Positions 25,806-34,457 of a DNA stretch of 53,992 bases are shown in pieces. The notes below the pieces were generated by a model that searched no databases, was not told the origin of the DNA, and saw nothing but the letters and a program-made list of their open reading frames with translations. Every line of letters starts with the position of its first letter. Positions within the stretch are counted from its first letter, which is position 1. A program made the position numbers and the translations under genes. Source of the DNA: CAZUCD01 sp964618855. GTDB taxonomy: Bacteria > Sumerlaeota > Sumerlaeia > SLMS01 > JANRJK01. The stretch spans positions 1 to 53,992 of the forward strand of contig CAZUCD010000003.1 of the NCBI GenBank assembly GCA_964618855.1. Direction: 5' to 3'.

Positions 25806-27131
25806 TCACAGCTCCCCCCCGAACTCCGCGGCCTCGATGAGTCGCTCCATGTCGGCCATGAACGTGTCCGCCTCCCAGCCGTCGACGAGTCGGTGGTCAA
25901 AGCCGAGCGTGAGGTGCGCGCGCTGGCGGACGGCAATGACGTCCTCGCCGTCGGGGCCGCTCACGACGGTCGGCATCTTTGAGACCGCGCCGAGGTGCAG
26001 GATGGCCGCCTGCGGCTGGTTGATGATCGGCGTGCCCATCACCGCGCCGAGCTGCCCGGGGCTGGTGACGGTGAAGGTTCCGCCCTCGATGTCGGCGGGC
26101 ATGAGCTTGCCCGAACGCGCACGCGCCGCCTTGTCGCCCAGAGCCCTCGCGATCCCGGGCAGGGAGAGGCTGCCCGCGTCGTGGATCACCGGAACGATCA
26201 GCCCGTTCGGAATCGCGACCGCCACGCCGAGGTTGATCGAGCGGTGGCGCACGACGGAGTCCTCCCCGTGCATGGAGGAGTTGAGCATCGGATACTTCGG
26301 GAGCAGGGTGGCGATGATGCGGAGGAGGAAGACAAGCGGGGTGAGCTTCGCACCGTGGCGCTTCTCGAACTCCGCCTTGTGGTTGGTGCGCAGGCGCTCC
26401 ATGCGCGTGAAGTCCACGTCGAACACGGTGTAGGCATGCGGGCTGACGCGGCGGCTGCGGACCATGTGCTCGGCGATCTGGCGCCTGAGCATGGAGAGGG
26501 GCACCACCTCGTCGCCCGTGCGGAGTGGAGCCTGGGCGCCTCCCGTGGTGGCGGGCTTCGGTGCCTTCATGAAGGCTTCGAGGTCCCTGCGCGTGACGCG
26601 GCCGTGCGCGCCGGTGCCCTCGACGGTGGCGAGGTCCACGCCGAACTCCTTCGCCATGTTGCGCACGAGGGGCGTGCTGCGCTGCCTCAGCAGTTCCGCG
26701 CGCTGCGATTCGACGTCGCCCTTGTGCGCGCCCGCGCCGTTCGTCGCGATGGACTTTGCCGAGGGGGCCGGGGCGGCTGGCTGCACCGGAGCCGGCTTCA
26801 GCGGCGGCTGCGGGGAGCCTCCGGCGGCGGCGGTGGCGACCTTTGCAGGCGCAGCCGGAGCCGCTGCAACCGCGACCGCGGGCACGGCACCCTTGGGGCC
26901 CAGCACGGCAATCAGCGTGTCGATCGGGACCGTCGCACCCTCGGGGAACTTGACCTCGAGGAGAGAGCCCGCGGCGGGCGCGGGAATCTCGACCTCGACC
27001 TTTGCGGTCGATATGTCGAGGAGCACCTCACCTTCGCGCACATCGTCGCCGACCTGCTTGCGCCACTTGGTGATGGTCGCCTCGGTGATGCTCTCGCCCA
27101 TCTGGGGCATGATGACGTTCGTCGTCGCCAT
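25806..27131 (-). CDS. 2-oxo acid dehydrogenase complex E2 (dihydrolipoamide acyltransferase)
   Basis: A 441-residue E2 subunit. Residues 1-77 are a lipoyl domain with the lipoylated Lys44 in DISTAKVEVEIP; the usual TDK is STAK here, as in several branched-chain E2s. A long Ala/Pro linker (residues ~80-130) follows. Residues ~152-189 are the peripheral subunit-binding domain (TPLVRNMAKEFGVD, EGTGAHGRVTRRDLEAF). Residues ~205-441 are the acyltransferase core, with DHRLVDG at 412-418 (His413, Asp417). It lies 81 bases downstream of the fused E1 gene and is clearly its partner. The substrate (pyruvate, 2-oxoisovalerate or another oxo acid) cannot be read from the sequence; branched-chain is likely given the E1 type. 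No E3 gene is in the window. Confidence 0.93.
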   Translation of the reverse strand: MATTNVIMPQMGESITEATITKWRKQVGDDVREGEVLLDISTAKVEVEIPAPAAGSLLEVKFPEGATVPIDTLIAVLGPKGAVPAVAVAAAPAAPAKVATAAAGGSPQPPLKPAPVQPAAPAPSAKSIATNGAGAHKGDVESQRAELLRQRSTPLVRNMAKEFGVDLATVEGTGAHGRVTRRDLEAFMKAPKPATTGGAQAPLRTGDEVVPLSMLRRQIAEHMVRSRRVSPHAYTVFDVDFTRMERLRTNHKAEFEKRHGAKLTPLVFLLRIIATLLPKYPMLNSSMHGEDSVVRHRSINLGVAVAIPNGLIVPVIHDAGSLSLPGIARALGDKAARARSGKLMPADIEGGTFTVTSPGQLGAVMGTPIINQPQAAILHLGAVSKMPTVVSGPDGEDVIAVRQRAHLTLGFDHRLVDGWEADTFMADMERLIEAAEFGGEL

Positions 27132-27213
27132 GTGACACCGACTCCTGGTTGGTCGCTCTGGTCCGTCCGTGTTGCCGCCGGGTGCCGGCGCATGCCGTGT
27201 CCGCGGGCTGGGT

Positions 27214-29340
27214 TCAGTAGTCCGCGAGCGCGGCGAGTTCCTTCGCCACGTCGTCGATCTGCGGGAGGATCGCCTCCTCGAGCACGGGTGAGTAGGCGAC
27301 CCAGGTGTCGAGGGAGCCCAGCCGGCGCACGGGTGCGTCGAGCCACTCGAAGCACTCCTCGGTCACCGACGCGCAAATCTCCGCGCAGAATCCGGCGAAC
27401 TCGCCCTCCTCGCTGACCACGAGGCACTTGCCGGTCCGGCGCACGCTCTCGAAGATCGCGGCCTTGTCCAGCGGCACGATGGTGCGGATGTCGATGACCT
27501 CAACCGAGGTGCCGCGTTCGCGCTCGATGCGGTCGGCCGCCTCGATGCTGCGCTGCACGAGCGCGCCCCATGTCACGAGCGTTATGTCCCGGCCGGCCCG
27601 CGCGGTGCGTGCCTTTCCGAACGGGACCATGTAGTCCGGCCCGGGGTCGGTCGCGCGGTTGTAGCCCTGGTAGTAGAGGTGCTTGTGCTCGAAGAACAGG
27701 ACGGGGTCGTCCCCGCGCAACGCAGTGCGCAGGAGGCCCATGGCGTCGCGGGCGTTGCTGGGGTAGGCAATGTGCAGCCCGGGACACTTGGCGAAGATGA
27801 CCTCGCCTGTCTGGCTGTGGTAGGGTGCGCCGCCACGCAGGTAGCCACCGATGGGTGCACGTATGACGGCTGGAGCGCTCCAGAGCCCGCCCGACCGGTA
27901 GCGCATCGTGGCGAGCTCGTTGCGGATCTGCATCATGGCGGGCCAGATGTAGTCGAAGAATTGGATTTCCGCGGCGGGCTTGAGGCCGCGCGTCGCGAGC
28001 CCCACGGCGCGGCCCACGATGCCCGCCTCGGCAAGCGGGGCGTTGTAGACGCGCTTCTTGCCGTGCTTGATTTGGAGCCCGTAGGTGATCTTGAAGACCC
28101 CACCCTTGCCCTTGCACTCCTGGAGGTTCTCCTCGCGGCTGGCGTCGGCGACGTCCTCGCCAAAGACCATGATGCGCGGGTCCCGGGACATCTCCGTCAT
28201 GAGGGTGCGGTTGATGGCCTGGCCGAGCGCAATCACCTCCCCACCCTCGGCGGGGACGCTCTCCTCGGTGCACGGCGCGTACCCGGAGTAGAGGTGGTCC
28301 ATGGCCTCGGAGGGATCGGGGCGCGGGGCTGCGAGTGCCTCGCGCCCGGCCTCCGCGACCTTGTCGCGGGTGCGCGCCTTGATCTCATCGATCTCCTCCG
28401 CCGTCGCGTGCCCCTCGTCTATCAACAGGCGCTCGAACCGCGTGATGCAGTCGCGGCTCGCCTCCTCCTCGAGTTCAGCCTTCGTGCGGTAGTAGACGTG
28501 GTCGTCGGAAAGCGAGTGCGAGTATGGGCGCGTCACCATCGCGTGCACGATCGCCGGGCAGCGCGTCGCGCGCACGTGCGCCACGGCCTCCATCATGGTG
28601 TCGACGGCGGCGAGGATGTCGGTCCCGTCCGCCGTGAAGGCGCGAAGGTTTGGGAAGCCCGAAACCAGCTTGGAGACGCTCTTGCCCGCGATGCTCTCCT
28701 CCGACGGGACGGAGATGGCGTACTCGTTGTCCTCGACCAGGAAGATGACGGGGAGCTTCTTGAGGCAGGCGTAGTTGACGGCCTCGAAGAACTCCCCCTC
28801 GCAGGTGGCGCCTTCGCCGGAGGTGATGAGGGTGATCTCATCCGTGCGGTGCGGGAGGTCTATCTTCATGTCGCGGATGTAGACACCCGCCTCCGCGCAC
28901 CCTACGCCCTGGAGGTATTGTGTCCCGGTCGGGCTCGATTGCGAGACGACGTTGGCGCGGACGAGTCCCCAGTGGCTTGGCATTTGGCGGGCGCGGGAGT
29001 TTGGGTCGTCCTTCGCCCCGACAGCGCACATCAGCATCTCGGTCGGCGTCATGCCGAGCTGGAGCATGAGGGCGCGGTCGCGGTAGTAGGGATAGAACCA
29101 GTCGTGGCCGGGCTTGAGGGCGAATCCCGCGGCAACGCCGATGGCCTCGTGCCCGGCGCCGCTGATCTGAAAGAAGACCTCGTTGCGCTTCTTGAGCTTG
29201 ATCTCCTCGTCGTCGATGTACCTCGACGTAAGCATGGTGTCGTAGAACGCGAGGAGTTGCTCGCGGCTGTGCTGGCCGTGCCCGGCCGACTCCGTCGTTC
29301 CGGCGCCTCCTGCGAGGCGGCCCTTGCCGTTGTGCGCCAT
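27214..29340 (-). CDS. Fused alpha/beta E1 of a 2-oxo acid dehydrogenase complex
   Basis: A 708-residue protein combining E1 alpha and E1 beta. The alpha part (residues ~25-355) has the TPP site ITSGEGATCEGEFFEAVN through LVEDNEYAIS and the phospholoop-like YSHSLSDDHVYYRTKAEL. The beta part (~375-708) has VFGEDVADASREEN, VYNAPLAEAGIVGRAVG, FFDYIWPAMMQIRNELATMRYR and the C-terminal VTWGALVQRSIEAAD/VIDIRTIVPLD region. The pair decarboxylates the 2-oxo acid and hands the acyl group to lipoyl-E2. Fused E1 proteins are known in Bacteroidetes, Planctomycetes and others. The ATG at 29340 has GGGGGA upstream. It is first in the E1-E2 operon. Confidence 0.92.
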   Translation of the reverse strand: MAHNGKGRLAGGAGTTESAGHGQHSREQLLAFYDTMLTSRYIDDEEIKLKKRNEVFFQISGAGHEAIGVAAGFALKPGHDWFYPYYRDRALMLQLGMTPTEMLMCAVGAKDDPNSRARQMPSHWGLVRANVVSQSSPTGTQYLQGVGCAEAGVYIRDMKIDLPHRTDEITLITSGEGATCEGEFFEAVNYACLKKLPVIFLVEDNEYAISVPSEESIAGKSVSKLVSGFPNLRAFTADGTDILAAVDTMMEAVAHVRATRCPAIVHAMVTRPYSHSLSDDHVYYRTKAELEEEASRDCITRFERLLIDEGHATAEEIDEIKARTRDKVAEAGREALAAPRPDPSEAMDHLYSGYAPCTEESVPAEGGEVIALGQAINRTLMTEMSRDPRIMVFGEDVADASREENLQECKGKGGVFKITYGLQIKHGKKRVYNAPLAEAGIVGRAVGLATRGLKPAAEIQFFDYIWPAMMQIRNELATMRYRSGGLWSAPAVIRAPIGGYLRGGAPYHSQTGEVIFAKCPGLHIAYPSNARDAMGLLRTALRGDDPVLFFEHKHLYYQGYNRATDPGPDYMVPFGKARTARAGRDITLVTWGALVQRSIEAADRIERERGTSVEVIDIRTIVPLDKAAIFESVRRTGKCLVVSEEGEFAGFCAEICASVTEECFEWLDAPVRRLGSLDTWVAYSPVLEEAILPQIDDVAKELAALADY

Positions 29341-29435
29341 GGGATTCCCCCGGTGAAATGCTGGTGGAACTGTAGGAAAGGGCTTAATCTCGCGGCAACC
29401 GCAAAGGACGGCAAAATCGTCCCCTCCGGCTGTTC

Positions 29436-30857
29436 TCAGAACGCGCCGCGGCCCTTCAGGACGGCGGGCACCGTCCGGATCAGGATCTCGATGTCGAGCA
29501 GCAGCGACTGGTTCTTGATGTAGTAGAAGTCGTACTCGATGTTGAGGTGCAGGGGGAGGTTCTTGCGGCCGATGACCTGCCAGAGGCCCGTGATACCCGG
29601 CTTGACGTCGAGCCTGCGCCGCTGCCACGCGGCGTATCGCTCGACCAGAAAAGGCATCTCCGGCCGGGGTCCGACGATGGACATTTCCCCGGTCAGCACG
29701 TTCCAGAGCTGAGGAAGCTCATCCAGGCTCGTGTGGCGGAGCCACCGGCCAAACCGGGTGATCCTCGGATCGTCCTGGGCCGTCGGCGCCTTGGCGTACT
29801 GGTCGGCGTCGATCCGCATGGTTCGGTACTTCCAGATCATGAACCTGCGTCCGCGCAATCCCACGCGTTCCTGCCGAAAGAACACCGGCCCTGGGGAGTC
29901 TCGCCGGATTGCCAGCGCGATCCACCAGTGGAAGAACAGCATCCAGATCGCGACGCCCACGCAGGACGCGACGAGGTCGAAGGTCCGCTTGGCGAGGGCC
30001 TGGTGCCACGGCACGTAGCCGTCGCGCAGGGTCACCACGGGGAAGGAGCCGATCTCGTTCACGTCGGCCTCCCGCGTGAGCACGCCGAAGAGGTCGCTCA
30101 CGAGGTGGACACGCAGGCCGGGAAACTCTGCGATGTCGATCAGGCCGAGCTGTTCGTCCGGTGACAGGTGCGGCACGGCGAGGAAAACCTCCTCGATGCC
30201 GTGCTCATGAATGATCGACGGAAGCCGGGCAGAGTCGCCCAGCCGCGCGAGCCCCCCCAGCTCAGGAGCAATCTCGTCCCCGTCATGGTGGACGTATCCG
30301 TGGACGGCGTAGCCGATCTCGCGGTGCTCCTCGAGGGCGCGATGCACTTCGACTGCATGGTCCCCGGACCCGAGGATGAGCGCATGCACGCGGCCCTCCC
30401 CGCGCGCGATCGCCCGGGCCTTCAGCCAACGGAGCATGGCGCGTGACACATACAGGTAGCCGAAGGCCAGCAGCCCGGCGAGCGCGATGACGGAACGCCC
30501 GAGGTCCAGTTCCTTCCAGAAGTACCCGATTACCATGAGATAAAGGAGGTAGTGGTAGCCCGCCTTGATGAGCACGCCCCACGCGGCGAGCGAAGAAAGC
30601 CGCCTGCGGTGCATGTAGAGCCCGAACGCGACGCTGTTCGCCACGCCAACGGCGACAACGACGGGAAAGACGGCCGCATAAGGCCCAAAGTCGTTGATCG
30701 GCCCCGTGGCCCACGTGCCCAGCCAGGCGCGCAGTTCCCAAGCCGCCCACCACGAGGCGGAGAAACCGAGTGCATCGAGCGCCATGAGAGACAGCGTCAG
30801 GCGCCTGCTCTTCCAGAACTCGACGGTGTTCTTGCGCGGACGCGCCGTGGGAGTCAT
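29436..30857 (-). CDS. Polyprenyl glycosylphosphotransferase (WbaP/WcaJ type)
   Basis: A 473-residue initiating enzyme for exopolysaccharide or O-antigen synthesis, moving a sugar-1-phosphate to undecaprenyl phosphate. Residues ~20-165 have four or five membrane helices; 170-320 form a CoA-binding-like Rossmann domain (RVHALILGSGDHAVEVHRAL). The C-terminal catalytic domain begins KRTFDLVASCVGV and has SPGPVFFRQERVGLRG, FMIWKYRTMRIDAD, RHTSLDELPQLWNVL, MSIVGPRPEMP, and KPGITGLWQVIGR. The start at ATG 30857 leaves 97 bases to the tRNA. Nearby GT2 and the tandem GT may supply later sugars, but no flippase or polymerase is seen. Confidence 0.9.
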   Translation of the reverse strand: MTPTARPRKNTVEFWKSRRLTLSLMALDALGFSASWWAAWELRAWLGTWATGPINDFGPYAAVFPVVVAVGVANSVAFGLYMHRRRLSSLAAWGVLIKAGYHYLLYLMVIGYFWKELDLGRSVIALAGLLAFGYLYVSRAMLRWLKARAIARGEGRVHALILGSGDHAVEVHRALEEHREIGYAVHGYVHHDGDEIAPELGGLARLGDSARLPSIIHEHGIEEVFLAVPHLSPDEQLGLIDIAEFPGLRVHLVSDLFGVLTREADVNEIGSFPVVTLRDGYVPWHQALAKRTFDLVASCVGVAIWMLFFHWWIALAIRRDSPGPVFFRQERVGLRGRRFMIWKYRTMRIDADQYAKAPTAQDDPRITRFGRWLRHTSLDELPQLWNVLTGEMSIVGPRPEMPFLVERYAAWQRRRLDVKPGITGLWQVIGRKNLPLHLNIEYDFYYIKNQSLLLDIEILIRTVPAVLKGRGAF

Positions 30858-30954
30858 CTGCACCTTGGTCGCGACCCGGGCGCAAAAGGTCAAGCTCACC
30901 CGCGAATCCCGGTTGCCAGCAGGGAGGGACTCCCGCACAAACACTGCCCGCAGT

Positions 30955-31030
30955 GCGCCCGTAGCTCAGGGGATAGAGCAGCAGCCTTCTAAGCTGTTGG
31001 TCGTTGGTTCGATTCCAACCGGGCGCGCCA
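30955..31030 (+). tRNA. tRNA-Arg (anticodon TCT), CCA encoded
   Basis: A 76-base tRNA. Acceptor stem GCGCCCG (30955-30961) with CGGGCGC (31020-31026), discriminator G, then CCA. D arm GCTCAGGGGATAGAGC, anticodon stem GCAGC/GCTGT (one G-U), loop CTTCTAA giving anticodon TCT at 30988-30990, T arm GTTGG TTCGATT CCAAC. It reads AGA (and AGG by wobble), rare codons in this GC-rich genome. It lies on the + strand between two minus-strand genes. Confidence 0.96.
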
Positions 31031-31042
31031 TGTCTCCCGGAT

Positions 31043-32032
31043 TCAGGCGCCTCTCGGCTCGACCGCTTGCTCCCCCTGGGCCGCACGCAGGCCTTCGCGG
31101 TGCCCGAGGTACAGGCCCGCGTGCTTGAGGGTGCGTGCGATGGCGGCCTGGGGCCAGTACCACGGAAGCCCGCGCCGAACGAGCCACAGAAGGTCGCTCG
31201 CCATCTCGCGCAGCCACCGTCCGACGCTCACGAGGAGGCCCGGACCCTCGCGGTGTATGTACGCCAGTCCGCGCCCCTCGTTGTAGAACCGCTTCCAGGT
31301 GTCACGCAGCGTGTCGTCGTAGTGCCAATGGTGCACGATGGCTTCCGCCTCGTACCTGATCGCGTAGCCCTGATCCTGTGCCCACTTCCCCCAGGCGTGG
31401 TCCTCGGAGATGAGGGCTGCCTCGTCGAAGTTTTCGCGCTCCCAAAGGGTGCGGCGGACGATCGAGCAGGTGTTTACGAACCAGCAGTCGGGGGCGCGCT
31501 GTGTGCGCGAGGTTGGCGGGTAGGTCTTGGTGAGGTCCTTGTCGCCGATGGGCGAGTACTTCTCCTCTAGTATCTGTCGCCCGTATGCACCGGCGATCGC
31601 GGGATCGCGCATCGCCTCGACGAGCTTCAGCAGGTAGTCGGGGTTGGCGGGGAGGGCGTCCTGGCTGATGATGGCCATGAGGTCCCCCGTCGCCTCGCGG
31701 ATCGCGTGGTTGAGTGCGCGCGCGCTTTGGTACGTGTTTCCGGGTATCTCGATCAGGTGGACGCGGATGATCGCGCCGGACTGGTGGGGCAGTCCATCCC
31801 TCCCCCACCCGCGCAGGAGCTCGAGGTATTGCGGTTCCGTTCCCGAGTCGATGACGACGACTTCGTGCGGGAGGAGGGACTGGCCGCAGAGCGACTGCAT
31901 GAGCCTGATGATGTCGCCGTTGCGTGAGCGTGCGCGGACGATGACGGAGACGCGCTCGCCGCCGGTTGGCGCAAGTGGGCTGGCCGCGGTGGGATGCGCC
32001 CCGGCGGCTACCTGTGGTGAAGCGGCACTCAT
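31043..32032 (-). CDS. Family 2 glycosyltransferase
   Basis: A 329-residue GT-A type glycosyltransferase. The N-terminal domain has RVSVIVRARSRNGDIIRLMQSL, VVVIDSGTEPQYLELL, and ALNHAIREATGDLMAIISQDALP, in which the D-x-D type position is SQDA. Later segments CWFVNTCSIVRRTLW, ISEDHAWGKWAQ with the general-base-like ED, and the C-terminal amphipathic helix are typical for GT2 rhamnosyl/glycosyl transferases. It probably adds a sugar to a surface polysaccharide. The ATG at 32032 is preceded by a short frame that is not coding. It sits 76 bases after thrC and 12 bases before tRNA-Arg on the other strand. Confidence 0.85.
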   Translation of the reverse strand: MSAASPQVAAGAHPTAASPLAPTGGERVSVIVRARSRNGDIIRLMQSLCGQSLLPHEVVVIDSGTEPQYLELLRGWGRDGLPHQSGAIIRVHLIEIPGNTYQSARALNHAIREATGDLMAIISQDALPANPDYLLKLVEAMRDPAIAGAYGRQILEEKYSPIGDKDLTKTYPPTSRTQRAPDCWFVNTCSIVRRTLWERENFDEAALISEDHAWGKWAQDQGYAIRYEAEAIVHHWHYDDTLRDTWKRFYNEGRGLAYIHREGPGLLVSVGRWLREMASDLLWLVRRGLPWYWPQAAIARTLKHAGLYLGHREGLRAAQGEQAVEPRGA

Positions 32033-32108
32033 GTTGGTGCGGTGATGGTCACGATGGCCCCTGCCCAAAGCAAGCATCGGTTGAGGTCCACGGGGCGTCC
32101 TCGCCGAG

Positions 32109-33230
32109 TCAGCCCAGTCCGAGGACGCCCAGGACAGCTTCCGGCTCCGCCGGAACAACGATGGGCGCCGGGCTGTTGGTCGTGGCGCAGTCGGGGTCTT
32201 TCAGACCGTGGCCCGTTAGGATGCAGACAACATGCAGTTCCTCCTCGCCGGACTCCGCGCGCATTCGCGCGAGGCTCCCGGAGCGGGCGTGCTTCAGCAG
32301 CCCGGCTACGGACGCGGCCGAGGAGGGTTCGCAGAAGATGCCCTCGGCCGACGCCAGGAGCCGGTAGGCCGCGACGATTTCGTCGTCGGTCACCTCGTCG
32401 ATCAGTCCGCCGGACTCGTCGCGCGCCGCGATGGCCTGCTGCCAACTGGCCGGGTTGCCGATCTTGATCGCGGTGGCGAGGGTCTGTGGGTCTCGAACCC
32501 TGTGGCCTCTGACAATGGGTGCGGACCCGGACGCCTGGAATCCCCACATGCGGGGCAGCCGGTCGATGCGCCCGGCCGCCTGCCACTCGCGGTAGCCTTT
32601 CCAGTAGGCCGTGATGTTGCCCGCGTTGCCCACCGGGATGCAGTGAAGGTGCGGTGCGGCACCCAGTTGCTCGCAAATCTCGAATGAGCCCGTCTTCTGT
32701 CCCTCGATGCGGTAGGGATTGACCGAGTTGACGAGGGTGATCGGGTGCGTGTCCGAGATCGCCACGACCATTTCGAGCGCCTGGTCAAAGTTGCCGTCGA
32801 TGCGGACGACGGTCGCCCCGTGCATCGACGCCTGGGCGAGCTTGCCGAGGGCGACGTTCTTGCCGGAGGGTATGAGGACGGCGCACTTCATGCCCGCCCT
32901 GGCCGCGTAGGCGGCGGCGCTCGCCGAGGTGTTCCCCGTCGATGCGCAGATGACCGCGCGGGATCCTTCCTCGCAGGCCTTGGAGACGGCCATGGTCATC
33001 CCGCGGTCCTTGAAGCTGCCGGTGGGGTTCAGCCCCTCGTACTTGACCCAGACGCGGACGCCTTCGCCGCACTCGTCCGAGAGTCGGCAGCAAGGGATGA
33101 GGGGCGTGTTGCCCTCGCACAGCGTGACGACCGGGGTGGATTCCGAGACGGGGAGGAACTCGCGCCAGCGGTGAATGAGGCCGCGCCAAGGCCCGCCCGC
33201 GGAGCCGGTCCGCGATGCGCCGGGGCTCAA
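32109..33230 (-). CDS. thrC: Threonine synthase
   Basis: A 373-residue PLP enzyme that converts O-phosphohomoserine to threonine. The PLP-lysine is Lys74 in NPTGSFKDRGM; the phosphate-binding loop segment ASTGNTSASAAAYAARAG and the NSVNPYRIEGQKT segment are typical of the short (class I) form found in Actinobacteria and Chloroflexi-like groups. The start is TTG at 33230, overlapping the accA stop in TTGA (33227-33230); this makes the odd start credible. It could be confused with threonine dehydratase, but NPYRIEGQKTGSFEI and the length support ThrC. accA and thrC are thus co-translated, though their pathways differ. Confidence 0.93.
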   Translation of the reverse strand: MSPGASRTGSAGGPWRGLIHRWREFLPVSESTPVVTLCEGNTPLIPCCRLSDECGEGVRVWVKYEGLNPTGSFKDRGMTMAVSKACEEGSRAVICASTGNTSASAAAYAARAGMKCAVLIPSGKNVALGKLAQASMHGATVVRIDGNFDQALEMVVAISDTHPITLVNSVNPYRIEGQKTGSFEICEQLGAAPHLHCIPVGNAGNITAYWKGYREWQAAGRIDRLPRMWGFQASGSAPIVRGHRVRDPQTLATAIKIGNPASWQQAIAARDESGGLIDEVTDDEIVAAYRLLASAEGIFCEPSSAASVAGLLKHARSGSLARMRAESGEEELHVVCILTGHGLKDPDCATTNSPAPIVVPAEPEAVLGVLGLG

Positions 33231-34225
33231 CGCGCGGCTTCCCGGAAAACGCCCATGGAGCGGTACTTCGCGAATCGCGCCGCCTTCAGTTCCCCGTTCG
33301 CAAGCAAACTAAGTTCCGACAGGTTGCGGCGGAGCGCAGTGCGCAATTCGGCAAAGGTTGCCCCGGGGTCCCGGTGCGCCCCGCCGTTTGGCTCGGGGAT
33401 GATCTCATCCACGACGCCGAGCTTGAAGACCTCGGTGGCGGACAGCTTGAGCGCTTCAGCCGCCCTTGGCGCCATGGCCGGGTCGTTCCAGAGGATCGCG
33501 GCGCAGCCCTCCGGCGAGATGACGTTGTACCATGAGTTCTCCAGCATGAGGACGCGGTCGCCGACGCCGATCCCGAGTGCGCCGCCGCTTGCCCCCTCCC
33601 CGATGATTGTCACGATGATCGGGCTCTCGATGGCGAACATGTCGCGGATGTTGCGCGCGATGGCCTCCGCCTGGCCGCGCTCTTCCGCACCGAGGCCCGG
33701 ATAGGCCCCCTTCGTGTCGATGAAGATGAACACGGGAAGACCGAACTTCGATGCGAGCTTCATGACGCGGAGTGCCTTGCGGTAGCCCTCCGGGTGCATC
33801 ATGCCGAAGTTGCGGGCTAGGCGCTCCTGGACGTCGCGGCCCTTCTGCTGGCCGATGACGGCGCACGCGCGCCCCTCGAAACGGGCCGTGCCGCAGATCG
33901 CCGCCTTGTCGTCGCCGAACTGCCGGTCCCCGTGGATTTCCGTAAACTCGGTGAAGAGGGACTCGATGTAGTCGAGGCTCAGGGGCCGCGCCTTGTTGGA
34001 CGCGAGTTGGTAGCGCTCCCACGCGGAGAGCTCCTTGCCCTCGACGAAGACGGGCGTGTGCGTGGAGAAGGATGCCGCTGCGCGGGCGTCCTCGAGGCGC
34101 TTGCGCATGGCGGGGAGGCGGCGGGCGGCGGCCCGGTCCCCCGCAGTCGCGTCGCGCTGCATCTTGTCCAAATCCACTTCCAACTGGTCCAGGGTCGGCT
34201 TTGGGCGCCGGCTTGAGTTCGCCAC
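33227..34225 (-). CDS. accA: Acetyl-CoA carboxylase carboxyltransferase subunit alpha
   Basis: A 332-residue subunit that, with AccD, transfers CO2 from carboxybiotin to acetyl-CoA, the first step of fatty acid synthesis. Conserved segments are SLDYIESLFTEFTEIHGDR, AVIGQQKGRD, NFGMMHPEGYRKALRVMKLA, FIDTKGAYPGLGAEERGQAEAI, and GEGASGGALGIGVGD with SPEGCAAILW. The N-terminus has the usual ~50-residue helical extension (LDQLEVDLDKMQRD). The start is probably GTG at 34225, with GGAGA about 10 bases upstream; the frame continues to 34492 but the residues there are not coding. AccD is not in the window. Confidence 0.96.
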   Translation of the reverse strand: MANSSRRPKPTLDQLEVDLDKMQRDATAGDRAAARRLPAMRKRLEDARAAASFSTHTPVFVEGKELSAWERYQLASNKARPLSLDYIESLFTEFTEIHGDRQFGDDKAAICGTARFEGRACAVIGQQKGRDVQERLARNFGMMHPEGYRKALRVMKLASKFGLPVFIFIDTKGAYPGLGAEERGQAEAIARNIRDMFAIESPIIVTIIGEGASGGALGIGVGDRVLMLENSWYNVISPEGCAAILWNDPAMAPRAAEALKLSATEVFKLGVVDEIIPEPNGGAHRDPGATFAELRTALRRNLSELSLLANGELKAARFAKYRSMGVFREAAR

Positions 34226-34457
34226 GACTCGGTGTCTCCGCGTTGCTGTGTGCGGGGAGAGTGTCGCACCGACGCATGCAACGCCAAGGCCATTCGGCTT
34301 CCTCCCTCCCGGCGGGGCCTGGTGCCTGCGTCCGGGTGCCGGGGGCATGCGGCAATTTCCTTGAGGTTCCGGGGCGGTGTGGTTCGCATTGCTTGGCACC
34401 GCCCCGGGGGCCGCTGCTCCCTCAGGTCCCCCGCAACCCTTGATCCGACATCGCACC

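Noticed and set aside
27679..29523. Plus-strand frame of about 614 codons opposite the fused E1
   Set aside because: It is antisense to well-conserved E1 sequence. Long antisense frames are expected at this GC content.
30955..31043. Integration hot spot at tRNA-Arg
   Set aside because: No integrase, no direct repeat of the tRNA 3' end and no change in composition in the flanking genes.
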